From positions 1-7,889 of the forward strand of contig CANRHY010000040.1 of NCBI GenBank assembly GCA_947630515.1: a stretch of 7,889 bases of DNA, written 5' to 3'. Positions 1 to 6,501 of this stretch are shown here, piece after piece. The notes under the pieces were generated by a model, which searched no databases, was not told the DNA's origin, and saw only the letters and a list, made by a program, of their open reading frames with translations. The translations under genes were made by a program, and so were the position numbers. This DNA comes from an uncultured Bacilli bacterium (GTDB lineage Bacteria > Bacillota_I > Bacilli_A > RF39 > UBA660). Position 1 is the first letter of the stretch; every line of letters begins with the position of its first letter.

Positions 1-1981
1 GAGAGTTATCAAGTATTTTTAATACACTTTCTTTAGGGTGACCATACCTATTATCTTCTCCTACTGAAATAATTGAGTACCGTGGTTTAATACTATCTAT
101 AAAAGCTTCACTAGAACTTGTATCTGACCCATGATGCCCGACTTTCAAGTAATCAATATCACTTAAATTGTAACTATCCATTATATCTCTTTCTTTGTCT
201 ATTCCTGCATCTGCCATAAATAAGAATTTCTTATTGTTATAACTAAAATATATTACACTTGAGTTATCATTTTCATTATCATATATTCTAGTATTTAAAA
301 ACTCTAAATTATATTTTCCTAACTTTAAATTCTTTATATTATTAAAATACTTTATATTTTTTCTTTCTAACACTTTTATTAAATTACTTTCTAATGTATT
401 ATATTCTCCTACATTGAATATAACATTTTCTACTTTAAAACTTTTTACTAAATTAACTCCCTCTCCCATATGGTCATAGTCTCCATGTGTTAGTATTAAA
501 TAGTCTATTTTACTTACTCCAATACTTTCAAAAAAAGGAATTAACTTAGACTTTGCTAAACTATAATTATTTTCGTAATATGACACTATTCCACCTGTAT
601 CTATTAATATAACTTTTTTTAAGTGTGGCATTACTATTAAAGAGGCATCTCCCTGTGAAACATCTAAATAATAAATAGATAAATCATTATTTAAATAAGG
701 AAAAGCTTTAATAAATAAAAGTAAAATCAATAGTGCTATAAATAACTTCTTTTTATTTGTCTTAATAATAATTACTAATATTATGTAGTAAAGAAATACC
801 ATAGTTATAGGTACATGAGGAAAAGTTATTTTTAAATTTATTAAAGATAACTTAGCGCTAATACTTTCCATAAGAAAAGTAAAACAATATAATATTTTAG
901 ATAATGGAGTAATTATAAATGAAATAATAGTTAGTGGAAATATCACTATACTTACAAGTGGCACAAATAATAAATTAAGAAGTATTCCTGTTAAATTTAC
1001 ATAATTAAAGTAATAGACCATAACTCCTATATTAGAAATAAATGAAATTATACTAATACTAAGTAAAGTTTTTAGATAAGACTTTGTATTAATATAACTA
1101 CTTGATATTATTAAAAAGTACGTTGTAGTAAACGATAAAACAAAACTAATATCATATAAAATAAATGGATTAATAAATACCAAAATACTAAATACCAAAT
1201 ATAAAATATTTTCTGTCTTTATATAAAAGTAATAAATATTATTTATCCCTAAAAGAAAAAACATAAGAGTACTTCTAAGTATAGATGGGCTAAAACCCGA
1301 AATAAATGCATACATTACTAAAAAAAGCGTAATAAATGCATGGGCTTTAACCTCACCCACTTTTAATTTTTTTAATATAAATAATAGTACACCACTAAAA
1401 ACTCCTACATGTAACCCAGATAAAGCAAATAAGTGACTTATTCCATTTAGCCTATAAGTAGATAAAACGCACTCCTCTATATAAGAAGTTTTCCCTAATA
1501 TAAAAGCATATATATACGCATTATGGGAAATTCTATCTATTCTTTTATAAATACTATTTTTAAGTATATAAAATATATTCTTAGTTTTCTTAACTTCTTT
1601 TATTGTATCGATAGTTAAATAATAATATATTTTTTTATTATATAAATATTTCTTATAATTAAATGTATAAGGTATAGTATTGTTTTTTGGTTTCTTTAAA
1701 GAACCTGTAATATTATATACGCTTCCTATATTTAAATCTATTTTTTCACCTTTTTCTAAGTAGTAATACGCGATTAGTTTTTCCTTACAATTTAACTCTA
1801 AAGTTACCTTATCACCCTCATTTTTATAATCAGTTAAAACACAAGAAAAATTATTATCACTTTCTAAATACACACTTTCATATTTTACTACTTTACTCAT
1901 TACTAAAGAATAAATAACTGAGATTACTAAAAGTATTATAAATGGATAATTACACAGTAATATTTTCCTTAATCTTAGCAT
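1..1981 (-). CDS. comEC: ComEC, DNA uptake channel (3' end cut by window edge)
   Basis: ComEC is the polytopic inner-membrane protein that passes single-stranded DNA into the cytoplasm during natural transformation. The reading frame is open from an ATG at 1981 to the window edge, giving 660 residues; only a short C-terminal tail should be missing. An N-terminal membrane segment (about 7-28) is followed by an OB-like external domain (about 35-125) with C47 and C65. The competence membrane core (about 150-425) carries the family signature HLFALSGLHVGV at 183-194 and SPSILRS at 231-237. A metallo-beta-lactamase-like domain follows from about 433: LDVSQGDA 439-446, IDTGG 460-464, THGDYDHMGEG 498-508, ADAG 590-593, VGHHGS 614-619. 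An AGGAG ribosome site at 1991-1995 lies inside comEA and supports this start. The first 32 bases overlap the comEA 3' end, so translation is probably coupled. Family identification is firm; which DNA strand is degraded by the MBL domain is not something the sequence can show. Confidence 0.95.
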   Translation of the reverse strand, partial: MLRLRKILLCNYPFIILLVISVIYSLVMSKVVKYESVYLESDNNFSCVLTDYKNEGDKVTLELNCKEKLIAYYYLEKGEKIDLNIGSVYNITGSLKKPKNNTIPYTFNYKKYLYNKKIYYYLTIDTIKEVKKTKNIFYILKNSIYKRIDRISHNAYIYAFILGKTSYIEECVLSTYRLNGISHLFALSGLHVGVFSGVLLFILKKLKVGEVKAHAFITLFLVMYAFISGFSPSILRSTLMFFLLGINNIYYFYIKTENILYLVFSILVFINPFILYDISFVLSFTTTYFLIISSSYINTKSYLKTLLSISIISFISNIGVMVYYFNYVNLTGILLNLLFVPLVSIVIFPLTIISFIITPLSKILYCFTFLMESISAKLSLINLKITFPHVPITMVFLYYIILVIIIKTNKKKLFIALLILLLFIKAFPYLNNDLSIYYLDVSQGDASLIVMPHLKKVILIDTGGIVSYYENNYSLAKSKLIPFFESIGVSKIDYLILTHGDYDHMGEGVNLVKSFKVENVIFNVGEYNTLESNLIKVLERKNIKYFNNIKNLKLGKYNLEFLNTRIYDNENDNSSVIYFSYNNKKFLFMADAGIDKERDIMDSYNLSDIDYLKVGHHGSDTSSSEAFIDSIKPRYSIISVGEDNRYGHPKESVLKILDNS

Positions 1982-2690
1982 AAATACTATCTCCTATTCC
2001 ACTTACATTTTTAATTTCTTCTATACTTTTAAATGCCCCATTTTTTTCTCTATAGTCTATTATCTTTTTTGCTTTAGATTCACCAATACCACTTAATTTT
2101 GTTAACTCTTCTATATCTGCTTCATTTATATTTACTTTAGAGTTTTCACTTATCTCTGTATCAGTTACTTCGCTTTCACTTTCTTCTTCCAAACTACTCG
2201 TAATTAAGTCTTCCTTTTTTATACAAGCAGCATTATTAGCTTCACATGAAAATTGAGTATTCTCCCCACTTAATACTAAATTTTCCTCTTCTTCACAATT
2301 AATTATAATAGCGTTTTCGTCTTTTAAAATCTTACTAAGATTAATGTACTTAGTATATGCGTCTTCTGTAAGTCCCCCGCTTACTTCTACCGCGTCTATC
2401 ACTCTAGAGCCTTCACTTAAAGAATATACTCCAGGGTTCATTACACAGCCCTTTATATCTATTTTTATAGTTTTTTCGCTCTTTACTTCTTCTTGTCTTT
2501 TTTCTACTTGATTAATCTCTTTATCAGATTGCTTTTCTTCTTTATTTGTTGTTATTTCTTCACTACTAAGAGTTGCTTCCTCACTATTTACTAAAAACAA
2601 ATAAATAATTCCAATAAATATAAAAAGTACTATTAACCCTAGAATTATAAGGCGTTTATGACTATTATAATAATCTTTTAACTTTTCCAT
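1950..2690 (-). CDS. comEA: ComEA, membrane-anchored DNA receptor for competence
   Basis: ComEA binds double-stranded DNA outside the membrane and hands it to ComEC. The frame stays open upstream to 2819, but the ATG at 2690 is chosen because a full AAAGGAGGTG ribosome site (2696-2705) precedes it; this gives 246 residues. Seen in order: a short cytoplasmic N-terminus, one membrane helix (about 13-34), a charged Glu/Lys-rich linker (35-73), an SLBB domain (about 74-131, with GCVMNPGVYSLSEGSRVIDA at 81-100), an acidic Ser/Glu-rich spacer (132-184), and a C-terminal double helix-hairpin-helix DNA-binding domain (about 185-246, with VNINEADIEELTKLSGIG and the second hairpin VSGIGDSIYAKI). The spacer between SLBB and HhH is long and holds C132, C149 and C156, which with C82 could form two disulfides outside the cell; that is inference. 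It heads the comEA-comEC unit and has its own promoter upstream. Confidence 0.95.
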   Translation of the reverse strand: MEKLKDYYNSHKRLIILGLIVLFIFIGIIYLFLVNSEEATLSSEEITTNKEEKQSDKEINQVEKRQEEVKSEKTIKIDIKGCVMNPGVYSLSEGSRVIDAVEVSGGLTEDAYTKYINLSKILKDENAIIINCEEEENLVLSGENTQFSCEANNAACIKKEDLITSSLEEESESEVTDTEISENSKVNINEADIEELTKLSGIGESKAKKIIDYREKNGAFKSIEEIKNVSGIGDSIYAKIKENITV

Positions 2691-2695
2691 GGTCT

Positions 2696-2743
2696 CACCT
2701 CCTTTCCATAAAAAAATTAACATAAAAGAGTGTATTTTGTCAA
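2696..2743 (-). promoter_or_regulatory. Putative comEA promoter and ribosome binding site
   Basis: A perfect -35 hexamer TTGACA (2738-2743 on the minus strand) is followed after 16 bases by GTTAAT (2716-2721), a 4/6 match to the -10 consensus. A start near 2709 would leave a very short leader that runs straight into the AAAGGAGGTG ribosome site at 2696-2705. The -35 is strong and the -10 weak, an arrangement often seen where an activator or repressor sets the output. The assignment is by consensus only. Confidence 0.5.
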
Positions 2744-2749
2744 AGATAC

Positions 2750-2787
2750 GAAAATTTAAAATTCGCACATGAATTTTTAATTTTTTC
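2750..2787. repeat. AT-rich imperfect inverted repeat upstream of comEA -35
   Basis: The arms 2750-2764 (GAAAATTTAAAATTC) and 2771-2787 (GAATTTTTAATTTTTTC) surround the hexamer GCACAT. The seven base pairs nearest the loop are perfect and the outer part has a mismatch and a length difference. It ends six bases upstream of the comEA -35. It could be an operator or simply AT-rich sequence; there are almost no G/C pairs, so it would be a weak RNA hairpin. Confidence 0.3.
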
Positions 2788-2824
2788 ATAGAGAAAATTA
2801 AATTTTTGTTAAAAAACACCCTTC

Positions 2825-2863
2825 AAAATTAAAAATTGGTATGCAAAAATTAAAAATTGGTAT
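2825..2863. repeat. Two 18-bp direct repeats, 21-bp period, upstream of comEA
   Basis: AAAATTAAAAATTGGTAT occurs at 2825-2842 and again, identically, at 2846-2863. The start-to-start distance of 21 bp is two turns of the helix, so a dimeric regulator would meet both copies on the same face. On the minus strand they read ATACCAATTTTTAATTTT and lie about 80 bp upstream of the comEA -35, just after the dnaE terminator. The placement fits an operator for comEA; the regulator is unknown, and a simple local duplication is possible. Confidence 0.55.
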
Positions 2864-2867
2864 ATTA

Positions 2868-2904
2868 AAAAAGTGTAAATTTTTTAACATTTTTTACACT
2901 TTTT
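2868..2904 (-). terminator. Intrinsic terminator overlapping the dnaE stop codon
   Basis: The arms AAAAAGTGTAAA (2868-2879) and TTTACACTTTTT (2893-2904) are perfect reverse complements over 12 bp with a 13-base loop. In the minus direction the stem starts inside the last dnaE codons, includes its TAA, and ends in a T-run. The A and T tails make it symmetrical, so it may act in both directions. It separates dnaE from the comEA unit. Confidence 0.65.
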
Positions 2905-5788
2905 CTACCTTATTTGCTACTAATTGATAAGAAGCTAACCTTTTTTCTACTCTCCCAGTTACTTTTATTATATCTCCTTTACTTATTCCAAAAGAAACTT
3001 TATATACATTAGGAAACATTATAACTGTTATTTTACCATATTCATCACTTGCAGTGACAAATGCCATTTTATCTTTATTTTTAGTAGTTGCTTCTTTTAT
3101 AACGTCAATCATTAACACAATATTCACTACTTTATCAAAATATTTAGTTATATCTTTTGTAAAACAACAAGAAGTTCTTGTATACTTAACTACTGGGTGG
3201 TCTTTTAAATAAAAACCGAATAACTCATACTCTTTTTTTAATAAAAATGCATTATCATATTCTACTGAGTTTATAATTTCTGGTTCTTCTACTAAATGAT
3301 AATCAAGCGTATCACACAAATTAGCATAATAATATGCATCATTTAATGAGTCTATCATAGCTTTTCTACTAAGATGAAAACTATCTAAAGCCCCAGCATA
3401 TATTAAACTTTCTATTACTTTAGAATTACATTTAGAATTATATACTCTTCTAATAAACTCTAAAAAACTCTCAAACTTACCCTTTTTTCTTTCTTCTAAT
3501 ATACAATTTACTGCTTCTTTACCTATATTTTTAATAATACCTAGTGGCGGTATTATTTTACCATCTTTAAATATATACTTGTCTACACTTGTATTAATAT
3601 CTAAAAGACCTATTTCTAAATTGAACGTTCTCACTTCATCAATATACTCTTTTGTCTTTATACTATTACCTATTACCATATCAAGTTCAGTCATCATATA
3701 ATATTCTGTAAAATGAGCTTTCAAAAATGCCATTTGATATGCGACTAATGCATAAGCAACTGAATGAGATTTATTAAATCCATAATTAGCAAACTTTAAT
3801 ATTAAATCATATATTAGATTCGCGTCTTTCTCCTTATATCCTAAAGAAAGAGCCCCTTTAATAAATTCATTTCTATAATTTAATATTACATCTTCTTTTT
3901 TCTTACTCATCGCTCTTCTTATTATATCTGCTTTTCCATAACTAAACGCACCTATTCGTTTTAATATTTCTAATATTTGTTCTTGATACACTATTATTCC
4001 ATTTGTATCTTTTATGATACTTTCTAACTCAGGCACTATATAATGAGGCTTTGCCCTACCTTCTCTTACTTTAATAAACTCAGGAATAAAATCACGAGAA
4101 CCAGGTCTATAAATAGCAATTGCAAGCACTAAATCATCAAATGTTTTTATCTTTAAACTTCTTAAAAAGTCCATCATACCTTCACTTTCAAATTGAAATA
4201 TTCCAGTAGTTTTTACATTATAAAATATAAGAAGTGTTTTTTTATCATTAAGAGGTATCTTATTTATATCTATATATAAATTTCTTTCACTTTTAACTTT
4301 CTTTAATACTGTATCTATAGTAGTTAAATTTCTTATTGCAAGAAAGTCCATTTTTAAAAGTCCGATTTGCTCTAAATACTCCATAGAATACCCTGTTAAA
4401 AGAGTTCCTCCACTTACATATAATGGCACTTTATTCATAAGCTTATCCGCACTTATTACTACACCAGCCGCGTGTATTGATGTATGTCTTTTTAACCCCT
4501 CTAAATGTTTACTTATTCTAATAAGTTCATTATATGTATTATCTTCTTTAATTACTTTGTTATAATAATCATTATGTACTAAACTTTCAAATGTTTCTTT
4601 ATCCTTTATAGTTTTTACTAACTTATCTATTTTATCTGTAGGTATTTTTAATACTCTTCCGACATCTCTTAACACTTGCTTTGTAAGAAGAGTTCCAAAA
4701 GTTATAATATTAGCTACTTTATCACGGCCATACTTATCTTTTACATACTCTATTACTTCATTTCTTCTCAAATATTCTATATCTGTATCTATATCAGGCA
4801 AAGTAATTCTTTCAGGATTTAAAAATCTCTCAAACTTTAAACCATATTTAATCGGGTCTATTTCAGTTATCCCTAATGTATAACTAACTAAACTACCTGC
4901 TGCACTTCCACGTCCAGGCCCTACTACTATTTTATTCTTTTTAGCATAAAGTATAAAATCATAAACTATTAAAAAATAATCAGTATAATCCATATCAATT
5001 ATTACTTTAAGTTCACTCTTTAATCTATTAGTATATACTTCACTTACATTACCATTAAGCCTTTTATTTAAGCCTTTCTTACATAAATTAATTAACATTT
5101 CTATCTTATTTTCTGAGTACTCCGGCAATTTAAAATTGGTAGGAGGAAGCTTTAAATCTATATTTTTTATAAAATCATAAGTAGTACTACTATCTACCAT
5201 ATCTATATCTTTATTTAAATGATTATCAAATTTATAATTAGAAATATCGTCTATTGTCTTACCATCTTTAATTAAATATAAATAACTTAAATACTCTTTA
5301 TCAATTACATCAAAATACAAAGAAGCATTCATATACACTACTTTATCTGTAACTATTAAACTTTCAGTTTTTTCCTCCTTAGTCTTATAAGATAAATACA
5401 CATAAGTATATATCTCTTTATAATCTAAATAATTACTATAGTCTTTTGTAACACATATTAAATTACTATTATGTTTTTTTAAATCTTCTTTAGTTAAAGT
5501 TTCAGTATTTTTTATACTTACTATATTTAATAAATTAACATACCCCTCATAATTTTTAGCATATAATATCATATTAAGATTATCTACACTTAACTCTACT
5601 CCTATTATAGGCTTAATATTATTTTTAGTACAAGCATTTATAAACTCAATAGTACCAAACATATTCTCATCAGTTATACCTAAAGCAGGTATTTTTTCTT
5701 TAACAGCAAAACTAATTAAATCTTCTATTTTAATTAAACTTTGTAATAAACTATAATGTGTTTTAATATTAAGTGGTATATAATTCAT
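2894..5788 (-). CDS. dnaE: DNA polymerase III alpha subunit, DnaE type
   Basis: DnaE is a C-family replicative polymerase; in Gram-positives it works beside PolC, extending RNA primers on the lagging strand. The 964-residue frame is complete. The PHP domain fills about 1-205, but its metal-binding motif is lost: the usual HxHS reads NIKT (7-10) and TDH reads TDE (39-41). The palm and fingers follow: GPGRGSAAGSLVSY 290-303, catalytic PDIDTDIE 331-338 (D332 and D334), and the third acidic residue D481 in KMDFLAIRNLT. RPGSRDFIPEF (561-571), YQEQILEI (601-608) and FNKSHSVAYALVAYQMAFLK (671-690) are further family motifs. A helix-hairpin-helix region (about 728-805, PPLGIIKNIG) and an OB fold (about 887-960) close the protein. 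No embedded exonuclease domain is present, so it is DnaE and not PolC. It is shorter than the roughly 1,100 residues of B. subtilis DnaE, mostly in the N-terminal part. The start has the ribosome site AAAGGAGC at 5793-5800. Confidence 0.96.
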   Translation of the reverse strand: MNYIPLNIKTHYSLLQSLIKIEDLISFAVKEKIPALGITDENMFGTIEFINACTKNNIKPIIGVELSVDNLNMILYAKNYEGYVNLLNIVSIKNTETLTKEDLKKHNSNLICVTKDYSNYLDYKEIYTYVYLSYKTKEEKTESLIVTDKVVYMNASLYFDVIDKEYLSYLYLIKDGKTIDDISNYKFDNHLNKDIDMVDSSTTYDFIKNIDLKLPPTNFKLPEYSENKIEMLINLCKKGLNKRLNGNVSEVYTNRLKSELKVIIDMDYTDYFLIVYDFILYAKKNKIVVGPGRGSAAGSLVSYTLGITEIDPIKYGLKFERFLNPERITLPDIDTDIEYLRRNEVIEYVKDKYGRDKVANIITFGTLLTKQVLRDVGRVLKIPTDKIDKLVKTIKDKETFESLVHNDYYNKVIKEDNTYNELIRISKHLEGLKRHTSIHAAGVVISADKLMNKVPLYVSGGTLLTGYSMEYLEQIGLLKMDFLAIRNLTTIDTVLKKVKSERNLYIDINKIPLNDKKTLLIFYNVKTTGIFQFESEGMMDFLRSLKIKTFDDLVLAIAIYRPGSRDFIPEFIKVREGRAKPHYIVPELESIIKDTNGIIVYQEQILEILKRIGAFSYGKADIIRRAMSKKKEDVILNYRNEFIKGALSLGYKEKDANLIYDLILKFANYGFNKSHSVAYALVAYQMAFLKAHFTEYYMMTELDMVIGNSIKTKEYIDEVRTFNLEIGLLDINTSVDKYIFKDGKIIPPLGIIKNIGKEAVNCILEERKKGKFESFLEFIRRVYNSKCNSKVIESLIYAGALDSFHLSRKAMIDSLNDAYYYANLCDTLDYHLVEEPEIINSVEYDNAFLLKKEYELFGFYLKDHPVVKYTRTSCCFTKDITKYFDKVVNIVLMIDVIKEATTKNKDKMAFVTASDEYGKITVIMFPNVYKVSFGISKGDIIKVTGRVEKRLASYQLVANKVEKV

Positions 5789-5792
5789 AAAT

Positions 5793-5815
5793 GCTCCTTT
5801 TCTATATATATTATA
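5793..5815 (-). promoter_or_regulatory. dnaE ribosome binding site and possible -10 element
   Basis: AAAGGAGC (5793-5800) lies four bases before the dnaE ATG. A perfect TATAAT (5810-5815 on the minus strand) lies directly upstream. The -35 position falls in the T-run of the preceding terminator and does not match TTGACA. dnaE needs a promoter here because a terminator lies just upstream, but the neighbourhood is nearly all A/T, so a chance TATAAT is easy. Confidence 0.4.
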
Positions 5816-5830
5816 TAATATTAAAACACG

Positions 5831-5859
5831 AAAAAAAAGAAGAAATATTTTATTTCTTC
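5831..5859 (-). terminator. Intrinsic terminator upstream of dnaE, probably the original pilin terminator
   Basis: In the minus direction the stem GAAGAAATA / TATTTCTTC (5851-5859 and 5839-5847) is perfect over 9 bp, has a 3-base loop and runs straight into eight T residues (5831-5838). No gene ends next to it now. If the 5867-6502 segment is removed with one flanking TAATTA, this stem begins directly after the TAG of the pilin gene, so it was probably that gene's terminator. Confidence 0.75.
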
Positions 5860-5867
5860 CTAATTAT

Positions 5868-5895
5868 GGTTCTAGAATTTCTGGAGTGAAGTAAA
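5868..5895 (+). repeat. Left terminal inverted repeat, 28 bp
   Basis: It starts GGTTCTAGAATTTCTGGAGT at 5868 and ends GAAGTAAA at 5895. It is the exact reverse complement of 6474-6501. It lies between two terminators, away from any coding sequence. Counting the flanking hexamer, 34 of 35 positions agree between the two ends. Confidence 0.85.
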
Positions 5896-5921
5896 TTTTA
5901 TTAAAACCTAGGTTAAACCTT

Positions 5922-5968
5922 AAAAAAACAGGTATTTTTGATGCTAAATTTTTAATACCTGTTTTTTT
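5922..5968. terminator. Strong bidirectional intrinsic terminator
   Basis: The arms AAAAAAACAGGTATT (5922-5936) and AATACCTGTTTTTTT (5954-5968) are perfect over 15 bp, with a 17-base loop. An A7/T7 tail on each side gives a U-run whichever strand is transcribed. In the minus direction it would end a transcript of the small frame at 6046-6189; in the plus direction no gene is served. It insulates dnaE from readthrough of the inserted segment. Confidence 0.8.
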
Positions 5969-6045
5969 GCCATTTTTTACTACTTTTTTATGCTTTTCTA
6001 AAAAACGTATTTTAAGAAAAATTGAAAACTATCTAAAATGCTATT

Positions 6046-6189
6046 TTAAGAATTTTTTATATCTATAATTAAGTAAATTATATCTATTATATCTGTTAAT
6101 TCTTCGTTTATTTTTGCTAATGTAGTTAGTTCTTCTAATATTCTTGAATCTACTAAGCTATCTTTTAAATCTACTTCACTTTTTAGCAT
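6046..6189 (-). CDS. Possible small protein, 47 residues, unknown function
   Basis: An ATG at 6189 opens a 47-codon frame ending in TAA. The product is acidic and looks helical: residues 1-20 read MLKSEVDLKDSLVDSRILEE, followed by a leucine/isoleucine-rich stretch with regularly spaced Asp (31-45, LTDIIDIIYLIIDIK), which could be an amphipathic or membrane-associated helix. The ribosome site is poor: AAAGG lies about 15 bases upstream. The frame continues upstream without a stop to a TTG at 6225, which has no clear ribosome site. A strong terminator lies about 80 bases downstream. I do not recognise the product. It may be a passenger of the repeat-bounded segment, a gene remnant, or chance in AT-rich sequence. 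Confidence 0.35.
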   Translation of the reverse strand: MLKSEVDLKDSLVDSRILEELTTLAKINEELTDIIDIIYLIIDIKNS

Positions 6190-6244
6190 ATTAAATACTT
6201 TATTTACCTTTCTTTTACTCCACAACTACCTGTATATTTGATTC

Positions 6245-6280
6245 TTATAAGTATAAACTTACAATAAACACTACTTATAA
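6245..6280. repeat. Hairpin-forming inverted repeat inside the element
   Basis: TTATAAGTA (6245-6253) and TACTTATAA (6272-6280) are perfect 9-bp arms around an 18-base loop. It lies upstream of the possible small gene and has no T-run, so it is not a terminator. The surrounding 6190-6360 holds no other gene I can support, only short frames broken by stops. Confidence 0.35.
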
Positions 6281-6360
6281 ATTTACTACATATAGGGTAC
6301 CTCACTTCCTTTAACTATATCTTATAAAGAGTAATTTATATTTTTAAATTATTGTGTATA

Positions 6361-6385
6361 AAAAGAGTAAGATTTTCTCTTACTC
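6361..6385 (-). terminator. Probable terminator of the present pilin transcript
   Basis: In the minus direction GAGTAAGA (6378-6385) pairs with TCTTACTC (6365-6372) over 8 bp around a 5-base loop, followed by four T residues (6361-6364). The T-run is short, so efficiency may be modest. It lies about 115 bases past the pilin stop and after the three repeat hairpins, making it the first terminator the current pilin mRNA meets. Confidence 0.5.
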
Positions 6386-6388
6386 ATC

Positions 6389-6498
6389 TTCACGCTAGAA
6401 ATTCTAGCTTTTTTTCTTAATTTCACTCCAGAAATTCTAGATTTTTATTTTTTAGCATGTATTTTTATCACTTTTTACTTCACTCCAGAAATTCTAGA
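6389..6498 (-). repeat. Three tandem hairpin repeats downstream of the pilin gene
   Basis: A 20-bp unit occurs three times in the same orientation: 6479-6498, 6422-6441 and 6389-6408. On the minus strand the first two read TCTAGAATTTCTGGAGTGAA and the third GCTAGAATTTCTAGCGTGAA. Each can fold into a 6-bp stem with loop ATT, followed by a constant GTGAA foot. The third copy replaces the outer T-A pair by G-C and the T-G wobble by T-A, so pairing is kept. The first copy lies within the right terminal repeat; the fourth genomic copy, inverted, is the left one (5871-5890). A hairpin plus a constant foot resembles REP elements, though the sequence is not a REP I know. Confidence 0.7.
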
Positions 6499-6501
6499 AC
6501 C
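6474..6501 (-). repeat. Right terminal inverted repeat, 28 bp
   Basis: On the minus strand it starts GGTTCTAGAATTTCTGGAGT and matches the left repeat over all 28 bases. It begins immediately after the pilin TAG stop (6502-6504), so the pilin mRNA carries it as the first part of its 3' untranslated region. Confidence 0.85.

Noticed and set aside
2691..2819. N-terminal extension of ComEA to an ATG at 2819
   Set aside because: It would place the promoter and the AAAGGAGGTG ribosome site inside the gene and put 43 unconserved residues before the membrane anchor. The ATG at 2690 has the proper ribosome site.
6205..6306. Minus-strand frame of about 33 codons from a GTG at 6306
   Set aside because: The ribosome site would be only one base from the GTG, the product is not recognisable, and it would span the 6245-6280 hairpin. 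It could be a decayed gene but cannot be supported.
6391..6415. Plus-strand terminator formed by GCTAGAAATTCTAGC and a T-run
   Set aside because: There is no plus-strand gene for it to end, and the palindrome is explained as one copy of the hairpin repeat; the T-run may be fortuitous.
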